64,000 nt of DNA from Rana temporaria. Taxonomy: Eukaryota > Chordata > Amphibia > Anura > Ranidae. Position 1 is the first letter of the stretch, and the number at the start of each line of letters is the position of its first letter. The notes below the pieces were generated by a model. It did not search any database. It had not been told where the DNA came from and saw nothing but the letters and a program-made list of their open reading frames with translations. The position numbers and the translations under genes are program-made. Of the stretch, positions 56,367-64,000 are shown in pieces. The DNA lies in the NCBI RefSeq assembly GCF_905171775.1, contig NC_053492.1, positions 275,941,438 to 276,005,437 of the forward strand, written 5' to 3'.

Positions 56367-56588
56367 TAATATGACGATCCAACTTTGATCCGACTTCAGT
56401 GATATTCAATCGACTGAAGTCGGATCAAAGTCGGTCCAAAAGAGTACAGGGACTACTTTGAAGTTGGCACGACTTGAAGTCGTAATAATATGAATAGTAG
56501 CCGTTGGAAATCATGGGGAACGACTTGTCATGCTACTTTGCAGTCCCAAATCGTGGGACAAGTCAAACAAGTGTGAAAGGGGCCTTAG
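56367..56588. mobile_element. TTTGATCCGACTTC / GTGTGAAAGGGGCC MITE segment
   Basis: TCCAACTTTGATCCGACTTC recurs inverted as GAAGTCGGATCAAAGTCGG, forming a 50-bp palindrome at about 56381-56433, then CGACTTGAAGTCG. It ends CAAGTGTGAAAGGGGCC, the standard MITE end in this window. The long inverted repeat at 55528-56366 may be inserted in, or part of, this element. Confidence 0.5.
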
Positions 56589-57060
56589 GCTTGTTAACTT
56601 GCTGCACATTTTCACTTTCAAGTTGTACACTTGCAGAGCACTTGAAGTCCAGTTGATGCTTTTCCAATTTGTAGCAAATTTGCGTGGCAAGTCTCTAGCA
56701 AGAGCAAAGTTGCAGTGATGAGTCTACAGCAAGAGCTCTGCAAATCAAAGCAACCCCTATGGTGGGATGACCATTGCACAACATAACTGAACCGGATCTT
56801 GCAGCAGACTTGCAGAATGTTTGCAAAAAAGTTGACCTGGAGTCATGCAATGTGAACTTGTGCAACAAACTTCTGAAACCTGGCAAGTCTTGCAATAGCT
56901 TAATAAGTGTCAGACAAAAATTGAGTCCATAATGGTGGAAACATGAAAAGAAGCCTGTGATGACACCAATATCAAACGTGCACCTACACCTACAGTACAC
57001 CAGATGTACAAGCCTGCTTACCAGAACACAGGCTATGCAAGCCTGGAAATCAACCACACT
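56589..57060. other. Unassigned stretch with short self-similar phrases
   Basis: No gene. CTTGCAGAGCACTTG, CTGCACATTTTCACTTTC and GACTTGCAGAATGTTTGC-like phrases recur, suggesting a degraded palindromic repeat. Confidence 0.3.
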
Positions 57061-57470
57061 CTCGGCTAGTATTGGTCGTATGCCAGGGAGGTGAACCGGT
57101 CACATCGATCTCCACGGCTGGAAGGTAGATGAAAGTAATCCGGGTGAATATAGAAGCGATCACTTCGATCACGACAGATGTCTCGTACAGTACCAAGGGA
57201 AGAAAAACTCACATAGCATAATATTGTATGCACAGAGTTTAATGTAAAAAGGATTCAGATATACTTACAAAAGCATAAAATCACAGTTTAAAACAAAGAG
57301 CCGGCGGGCAAGCGGACACCCGTCCTATGGGCGATGACGTCAGCGCCTCAACCTACCCGACGATCGTTTTGTCTCACAAAGACGTTGTCACAGGGGATGT
57401 ATATCTGACTCCTTTTTACATTAAACTATGTGCATACAATATTATGCTATGTGAGTTTTTAATCAACAGC
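57061..57470 (-). mobile_element. Probable PLE terminal repeat with 62-bp inverted arms
   Basis: The arm at 57203-57264 (AAAAACTCACATAGCATAAT ... TCAGATATAC) is present inverted at 57399-57460 with only two or three mismatches. On the minus strand, 57357-57394 reads CTGTGACAACGTCTTTGTGA followed by GACAAAACGATCGTCGGG. This resembles a decayed PLE hammerhead core (CTGATGA, stem II, GAAACG). The downstream GGCGCTGACGTCATCG also fits PLE terminal sequence. No protein remnant adjoins it. Confidence 0.4.
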
Positions 57471-57754
57471 CATTTGCTGCCATTTCCATTGTCGGCAATT
57501 AGATTCTTTATGTTACATATTATATGGTTTATTTCCACTTATGCACTTAAACGGTTTGTAAAGGATTTTTTTTTATCTTAATAGCTTCCTTTACCTTAAT
57601 GCAGTGCTGTTTTCATGTCCTCATTGTTTGTTTTTGCTCTCAAGTTGCTGTAATTCTTCTCTGATCTCCACACTTCCTGGTTGTCTGTTTCCTGATAACC
57701 ACAGTGCTGGGAGCTTTCTCTCTGTGGTCACTAACTTCAAGGAGTGATTACTGT
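57471..57754. other. Unassigned spacer
   Basis: No feature recognised. Confidence 0.3.
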
Positions 57755-58213
57755 GGGCTAGATTCAGATGGGTTAGCGGATCTTTAGATCCGTGTAACCT
57801 ATCTGATTTACGATCCACAGGCGTAAGTTTTTGAGGCAAGTGCTGTATTCAGAAAGCAAACAACGTAAAAAAATTCAAAATTCGACCCGGGAACGGCGGC
57901 CTTACTTAACATAGGATACGCCGCATATAGCAGGGGTAACTATACGCCGGAAAAAGCCGAACGCAAACGACGTAAAAAAAAAGTGCCGGGCGGTCGTTCG
58001 TTTCTGAATCGGCGTAACTCCTCATTTGCATATTCGTGCGTATACAAACGGAAGCGCCACCTAGCGGCCAGCGTGAGATTGCAGCCTAAGATCCGACGGT
58101 GTAAGTCACGTACACCTGGCGGATCTTAGGGAGATCTATGCGTAACTGATTCTATGAATCAGTCGCATAGATACGACGAACGGAACTCAGAAATACGATG
58201 GCGTATCTGGCCC
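57755..58213. mobile_element. GGGCTAGATTC-type MITE, copy E (TGT duplication, internally deleted)
   Basis: It starts GGGCTAGATTCAGATGGG and ends GCGTATCTGGCCC, flanked by TGT at 57752-57754 and 58214-58216. It shares CCTACTTAACATAGGATACG-like, ATACGCCGGAAAAAGCCGAA and CGCCACCTAGCGGCC blocks with copies A and B but lacks about 280 bp. Noncoding. Confidence 0.8.
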
Positions 58214-58740
58214 TGTGTGTCTAAAACCCCACAGCACCTCCCCTTTGGATCAGTTTCGTTTTCCAAACCATCACTTCCCTGTGGCTCTGTATGCTCTGTA
58301 CAGCAGAGAGGCAGGAAACAACATGCACAAACGAAACTAGAAACTACAGGTACAATTTATGATTGATTTTTATTTTTAATCGTTTTTAAAAGGAATCAGT
58401 TAACTATTATGTCTCTATACCCTATAAACAACTCCTTTAATGTGGTATTCATATTTTTACATATATATATATATATATATATATTTAAGATACCTTTCAC
58501 AGTTTCTTTTTCACATGTTTGTTTATAGCGCAGATTTTTGTATTTCCTCTGTCTAATTATTTGTGTTGTCGCACATTTGTTCACTGCTGCTTTATATTTC
58601 TATTATTGCACTTGCTGTTAGGCCAGTTGCTTTTCCAATACTATACATTTATCATTGGTAATTTTTACTGTGTTTAGTCACCATTAGGGAGCACAGTATT
58701 TTAACTTTTTTTCTGTCTTGCAATAGCTTAGCAAGCCATT
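58214..58740. other. Unassigned stretch
   Basis: No gene recognised. An (AT)n tract lies at 58462-58483. Confidence 0.35.
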
Positions 58741-59689
58741 TTCAAACGTGCAGCCCAAATGCTTGCTATCTGGGTATGCGGCTTCACTGGACTGGACGTT
58801 TCACCATGGGGCCACATATATGCGTACCATCAGGTGACCAAAATCGGGAGTTTCGCATGCTCCAGCACAGAGACCAGGGTCTCACTGAGAGCCCTAGGCC
58901 CCTGTACTAATGATCGGGACCCAGAATTCCCGATTCAGAGTCACCTGATCGCTGTGGTAGCCTCTGATTGGCTAGCACAGTGATCATTTACTATGAAGCC
59001 CACCCCGTGTTTCCCTCTCTCTGTGAATGGATAGGAAAGATACAATGTATCTTTCTCGCTCCTTGCAGAGAGAGGGAAAAAAAGTGTGTGTAAAAAATAA
59101 AATAAATAAATAAAAGAAAGAAAGAAAGATGAAAAAAAAATAAGAAAAAATTCCTAGAACAAGGTTTGATCAATGTCAGGGCCAGGGTTAGTGTTTGGAT
59201 CAAAGTTTAATCGCAGGGTCAAAAGGTCAGAGTCAGTATATTTTGGGCAGGATTTAAAAAAATGTAATTAAATCAGCATCAGGTAGGACAAAAAAAAGAA
59301 AAATGTGCACTATTGTTTCTGGCCTGTACTATGGGTATAAACAACAAATAACATACACATAATTGGTATCTCTGTGCCCGTCAGGAGCAGGAGAAATTAT
59401 TTTGGGATATTCTTTGGTGGTAGGTTATGGCAGTAACAAGAAATATAAGGCTAAATTAAAAACCCTATTTTGGGCCAGATTTCCTTTGATAATAAAAAAA
59501 TCAGGAGATATCCATGACCATTTACTACCAAATGAAAGCTCAATTCATCCTGAATAATACAAGTTATAATCCACCTGGATGCACAAAGTTGTTATGATGA
59601 TATGTACGGTTTTACTAACACATGTCAAAGTTGAAAAATTGTGCTTAGGCCATTAAGATTTGTTTTACCCTTAGGCGTGAAGAGGTTAA
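58741..59689. mobile_element. TTAA-type repeat, third subfamily
   Basis: Its right end GGCGTGAAGAGGTTAA is the family-style TTAA terminus. The left edge is not resolved (about 58741). Blocks GATCGCTGTGGTAGCCTCTG and AGTGATCATTTACTATGAAG resemble the shorter left-end copy at 60119 (GATCGCTGTGACAGCCAATC). A low-complexity AAATAAATAAATAAAAGAAAG tract lies near 59095-59130. Open frames here are not recognisable genes. Confidence 0.5.
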
Positions 59690-60118
59690 ACAAAAGAAAA
59701 AACAAAGATAGGATGTTACAATATCAGAAACCCAATTTATAGTTCTTAAGAGCAGTTTATAACACAATTTCTTAAAAAGGCAAAATTATAACAATATGTA
59801 CACCGTCACCACAGGATATACTTATTTGAAATATTACCTCCTAATAAATTTCTATCAACCTATCATTTAAGTATTAGAAATCATGACATAAAATGTTACT
59901 GTACGTTCATTTCCTTTGATACATTTTATCCATTTATGTTCTCGTGCTGGGATTCCTAACTCTGTATGTGTTTCTTAAACCAAGGATCTACTTCCTCAGG
60001 AGAGGAAATCTTTTTATGAATCTGCCTTTTGAATATTTTTTGTATCAACCTTTAAAGATTTTTAAAGATATAAGTTAGGTTTCTGATATAGGTTGGTACC
60101 ATAAATGTCAATTTTTTT
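59690..60118. other. Unassigned AT-rich stretch
   Basis: No feature recognised. Confidence 0.35.
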
Positions 60119-60400
60119 TTAACCACTTCCCGACAGCTGGCCGTATATATTTGCCCTTTTGGTGGGTGGGCTTTAACACTGAGCGGCCATATATATGCAT
60201 CTATTGGGACACTGTTTACCATGCTGAAAGCATGCTCAGCACAGAAAGCTCCCGATGCATACTTGTGATTAGGAGCTTTCGATCATGTGATCGCTGTGAC
60301 AGCCAATCACAGTGGTCACATGGTCAGAATGACCGCCTCTGCCTCTGGGCATTTAGATTCTCTTAAAGGGCCATAAGGGGCAGCAGCAGAGGCAAAGGTG
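60119..60400. mobile_element. TTAA-type repeat, third subfamily, left end only
   Basis: It starts TTAACCACTTCCCGACAGC and contains AGGAGCTTTCGATCATGTGA and CACAGTGGTCACATGG, the same themes as 58741-59689. The right part is missing. Noncoding. Confidence 0.6.
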
Positions 60401-60919
60401 GGAAGGGTTTTTTTAAATATTATTGTGCACCTGTCATGAGGGAAATTAATGAGCAGCCATTGCTTGCTTCCTTCTAAAAATACTAGTTGTTTGGCTTCAA
60501 TGCTGCTGAATCAAATGCCCAGAAAGAGCATGCAGTAATTGAAACAGAAAAATCCTTGTAGCCGTAATTCCTCTGGATCTAAGTATTAAAGCCAAATAAT
60601 CACTATGACAACCAGGCACCCAGAAATTTAGGAATAGTGTCAGCAATGAAAACCAACATATTCTGTTATGGCAAATGTACTATTATAAAAAAAAATAGAA
60701 GAGCAGTCTAATGTTATTAGTAAAATAAGTAATTTACACCCTCTTTTCTAGTGTACTGCTGTATAATTACAGATCACTCTCTGTAGATACAATATGGTGT
60801 CCTTGAAGCAATTTGCTAATTTTTGTTTAGCTGAATGTGTGAAGCTGACAATGAAACTTTTTCAAGTTTCAATATTTTGGATGTATTTTTCTTCTTATGA
60901 GAGAATTCTATAAAATAAA
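60401..60919. other. Unassigned AT-rich stretch
   Basis: No gene or family recognised. Confidence 0.35.
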
Positions 60920-61869
60920 TGTAGCACTACCCCCGAAGGAGCTGCTGGTTTAGATTTGGGCCTGCCGTTACCTTACTGTTCACCATTCTTGTCCTAGGGG
61001 TCCTTCTTGAAGAGTTACCAATGTCAGCACCAACACTTTGTTTCTTTTTCTTCAAGGGTTTTATTAAACAAGTTCAATTGGAGGGGTGAAGGGGGTAGGG
61101 AGGATTCAGGTACTTTGCTTTGCGGATCACGGGTATGATCTTGGATCCAGAGGACAAAAAATGTTTCCACACTGGATTCAGCAACCATCAGATAGGCCTC
61201 TCTCACTGACCTAGCAGCCGATGCGAAGCTCATTCAAAAGTCTCTGCCACAGACATGATGAGTGCCTCTGCCACAGGACCAGGCAACCACACATACACTA
61301 TACAAATTTCAACGAAATTACACAGCTCACTGTGCCAGGATCTTTCAGCCAAGCCGACAGCATGGTGAGGTAAATTGGCCAGGATGCGTCCTCCAATTGG
61401 ATCCCCAATTGTTCGACTTCTTCCCGCAGGCAAGACAGCACGGGACCACCCCTGGACCAGTAGGCCCCCAGAAACTCCTGGGCCTACTCGCAGGAACGAA
61501 GCATCGGGCCAGCAGGCCCCGAGACCAAAAGGCTGCTAACACATCCCTGAGGCCAGAAGGGCCATCAGGTCAGGATCGGAAGACCCCGCTGGAAAGGTGG
61601 CTGTCCCTTTAATACCTCTCCCCAGAATGCACAGCGGCGGGGACCATGCCACTGAGCTGCTTCTGGGCAAGAGGCACCCAATACACCCAGCCCATTGCAG
61701 TTCCAACCTTGACTCCTGGTGAAAGCGACACCCACAGTCAGGTGGAAGACATGCAAGGCAGCTAAGCTGGAACAGAGATCCATAATTTAGCATACAATTC
61801 TGAGCTAAACTACAGCTCAGATAACTAAATTTACAAATAGCGCCTACTCAACAGGAGCAGGGCGTTACA
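60920..61869 (-). mobile_element. Solo LTR, copy 3 (TAAA duplication)
   Basis: The + strand reads TGTAGCACTACCCCCGAAGG at the left and GGGCGTTACA at the right, with TAAA at 60916-60919 and 61870-61873, an exact 4-bp duplication. On the minus strand TTTAATAAAACCC (about 61060) is the poly(A) signal and GGTATTAAAGG (about 61605-61615) a possible TATA box. It is 950 bp, similar to the copies at 30961 and 42763. No internal retroelement region adjoins it. Several open frames across it are not conserved in the other copies. Confidence 0.82.
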
Positions 61870-61994
61870 TAAAAATGTTTTGGAGTTAGGTCAAAGATTG
61901 CTTTATTGTAGGAGGGTGGGGATCATTTCAACTTTGTAATATGACTTTTTTCTGGCTGCTGGACATAATATTAATAAAGGTCTCCCACTGCCTT
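61870..61994. other. Unassigned spacer
   Basis: No feature recognised. Confidence 0.3.
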
Positions 61995-62280
61995 GGGTCA
62001 CTTGTATTATTATTATTATTATTATTTTTCAGCTTTATATAGCACCAAATGTTTGTGTAGCTCACAATATAAAAAAGGAGACAGTACAGCCAGAATACAA
62101 TTTGATACAAGAGGGATAGTATGGCTCTGCTTGTGAGAGCTTACAATCCAATAGGGAAGAAAGGTACAAACGGTAATGACTGAGGGATGAGCTGATGGAG
62201 AGAGTAAATTTCAGTTTTTATGTGGATGTGTTATAAGCTTCTCTGAAGAGATGAGTTTTCAGGGGTGAGAAAACATACCA
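61995..62280 (-). mobile_element. L2-like LINE 3' tail with (ATT)n end
   Basis: On the minus strand the sequence reads CATCTCTTCAGAGAAGC, then GGATTGTAAGCTCTCACAAG, GGTGCTATATAAAGCTG and ends in AATAATAATAAT. ATTGTAAGCTC with GGCGCTATATAAA-like sequence and a short ATT-type tail is the 3' terminus of L2/CR1-type LINEs. The plus-strand (ATT)n run is at 62010-62028. There is no reverse transcriptase sequence upstream, so only the last ~280 bp is present. Confidence 0.65.
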
Positions 62281-62660
62281 ATAGAAAGGAGACAGCACCA
62301 TGCTCATCTCCTCTATTTAAAGGATTTACTGGTATACAAGTTCTTTATTAGAATGACACAGACAAAGAAAGAACTCCTAAAAAAAGTTGAGGATTTTAAG
62401 GTTCCACACCATTTTCATATATTAAAAAAGTCATATTTTATTTATACAAACAATCAAAATTATTAAAATCATAAAGATATTTTTTTCTCCAAATTACACA
62501 GAAAGGCATATATTACACAACATATATTGTGATTAAATAAGCAGCTGGTAGTTGACATCATAGCCCCCAACATTCACGGGGAGGAATTCATATAGAAATC
62601 TTTGAACTTCAAGGGACAAAGCCCACTTCTTCAGAAAGAGCTAAACCTATGATGTCTAAA
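62281..62660 (-). other. Unassigned; possible PLE terminal sequence at its right end
   Basis: No gene. On the minus strand 62605-62634 reads CTGAAGAAGTGGGCTTTGTC followed by CCTTGAAG. This is like the PLE hammerhead pattern CTGAAGA, a GTGGG/CCCAC stem II, then GAAACG, but the stem and the last motif are decayed. Weak evidence. Confidence 0.25.
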
Positions 62661-62937
62661 AATCCCCAAAAAAATTCAATCTCTCTGTATAGCAGAAAAA
62701 CAATCAAGGTATTGCCAACAGTCCGACAGATTAAAATTGTATAGCTGAGTTTCTCATCATGTTTGGCCATTAAGTAAAATCCTCCCTCATTGCTACGAGG
62801 ACGAATGTATGTAACTATTTAAAGGGGACAGAAGCTCAGGAAAAAAAGTTAAAATCATGAGCTCCCTCGTGTTTTAGCACCTCCTACCTTAAACAATGGA
62901 ATGAAAGCTAGGGTATTGCATACTGGCCATGTTCTGA
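62661..62937. other. Unassigned stretch
   Basis: No feature recognised. Confidence 0.3.
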
Positions 62938-63640
62938 ATGAACACATTTGTTGTGTTTTGTTATTTACATAAATTAGTTGAGTTAAATTCATTAAATTTA
63001 CTTAATTCATTTTCGGAATTTGTTTTGTTTATTCAAATTAGAATCAATTCAAATTGGAATTCCATTCCAATTCCATTCAAAATCCATTTTAAATCAAATG
63101 TATTCTATTCAAAATTAGAATTTTGGAAGATGGTTATATTCTTTTTATTCCGTTCAATTCTATTGTTTTTTTCTATTCTATTATTTTATTTTGTATTCTT
63201 TTCTTTTCCATTATATTCTATTCTTTTCAGATTTAAATTTATTCTATTTGAAATTCAAATTCTGGAAGATGGTTATATTCTTTCTATTTTGTGCCATTCT
63301 ATTGTTTTCTATTCTATTCTATTTTTTATTTTCTAATCTATTCTTTTCTATTCTATTCAAATGTATTCTATTTCAAATTTGAATTTCAGAAGATGGTTAT
63401 ATTCTTTCTATGGTATTTTATTCTATTCCTTTATTTTCTATTCTATTTGATTCTGTTTTATTTTCTATTCTATTTTGTTCTGATTTACTCTATTCTTTTC
63501 TATTTTATTCTATTCTTTTATTTTCTATTCTATTCTATTATTTTCTATTCTATTCCTTTATTTTCTATTCTATTTTATTCTCTTCTTAAAATTCTCAAAT
63601 CTCTACTTAAAAGTTTAAAATGTGATTAGAAAACAGTTCG
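62938..63640. repeat. TTCTA-rich low-complexity DNA with ~125-140 bp periodicity
   Basis: The stretch is mainly TTCTA/TTTTA words. The phrase GAAGATGGTTATATTCTTT recurs at about 63126, 63265 and 63389, spaced roughly 139 and 124 bp, so a larger tandem unit underlies the pentanucleotide expansion. Phe/Leu/Tyr-rich open frames are artefacts of the base composition. Confidence 0.85.
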
Positions 63641-63780
63641 AAATTGATTTTAAAACTATTCAATTTCTGTTTCTTTTTTGAGATTTGTTTAAATTCGGAA
63701 ATTCAGATACATCTGAATTTCCAAATATCGAAAAATTTGTCCAAAAGCTGATTCGGAACGAAATGATCCACACATGTCCA
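63641..63780. mobile_element. Palindrome-bearing MITE right end
   Basis: GGAAATTCAGAT-AC-ATCTGAATTTCC at 63699-63724 is a perfect inverted repeat, and ATTCGGAACGAAATGATCCA lies to its right. It and the TTCTA-rich stretch probably derive from one element, since AATTCGGAATTTG-like phrases also occur near 63012. Borders are approximate. Confidence 0.45.
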
Positions 63781-64000
63781 TTGCATACCATGAATGAGGA
63801 TAAAGAAAGTATGTAATCAAAATCATAATGGGTCAGCATTTATAAACTCCCCCCACTCCCCATTATAGGGAACTGTATATATCAGATCCTATATGTAGTA
63901 TGTTAGAATATAAGAACTGACATCATGATGCAACAGCATGCATAATGATATCACCGTGCACGCATGGGTGGTGCTGTCGGAATGCAAATAATTGGCACCA
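63781..64000. other. Unassigned end of window
   Basis: No feature recognised. Confidence 0.3.

Noticed and set aside
62938..63629. Phe/Leu/Tyr-rich membrane-like open frames
   Set aside because: They arise from TTCTA-rich low-complexity DNA and its periodic repeat.

Overview
This window looks like non-genic, repeat-saturated DNA from an anuran amphibian, most likely a ranid-type frog. That assignment is inference from the mix of mobile elements: L1/Tx1-like and L2-like LINEs, Penelope-like (PLE) remnants, a DIRS tyrosine-recombinase remnant, a Tc1 element, several hAT families, TTAA-bounded families and 3-bp-duplication MITEs, together with large AT-rich intervals and many microsatellites. 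I found no intact host protein-coding gene, rRNA, tRNA or CRISPR array. All coding matches I recognise are decayed transposon genes.

Layout. 1-1241 is unassigned. 1242-3665 is a degraded L1-like LINE (5' region with a hAT insertion, ORF1 remnant, spacer, ORF2 endonuclease) that runs in frame into a PLE GIY-YIG remnant (3666-4140). 4776-7345 holds two copies of a TTAA-bounded family, one split by a MITE. 7346-9645 is a 34-bp minisatellite split by a 1.6-kb hAT-like element with an 8-bp target duplication. It is followed by a DIRS recombinase fragment (9646-10070), a partial hAT MITE and a hAT transposase C-terminal fragment (about 10800-11290). 11.7-24 kb alternates MITEs, palindromes and minisatellites with unassigned AT-rich DNA. 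24.2-24.9 kb is an L2-like reverse transcriptase tail on the minus strand. 25-32 kb holds nested MITEs, long inverted repeats and a solo LTR. 34.0-35.7 kb has another MITE and an L1-like 3' end with poly(A). 36.6-38.9 kb is a triple nest: a 19-bp minisatellite inside a hAT-like element inside a TTAA-family copy. 39-45 kb is densely nested MITEs with a second solo LTR. 46.7-49.7 kb has a TTAA copy, a MITE and a Tc1 element. 51-63.8 kb has further copies of the same families, a third solo LTR, a L2-like 3' tail and pyrimidine-rich TTCTA DNA.

The sequences act together only as a record of successive insertions. Many target-site duplications can be read directly (8-bp for hAT, 4-bp for the LTRs, 3-bp for the MITE family), so a relative order of events can be set. 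The long open frames at 37.3-38.5 kb are an artefact of a 19-bp repeat with few stops in any frame. I see no convincing previously undescribed functional system. The most useful leads are the nested insertions, the L1-PLE in-frame junction, the solo-LTR family and possible decayed hammerhead-ribozyme motifs in PLE terminal regions.
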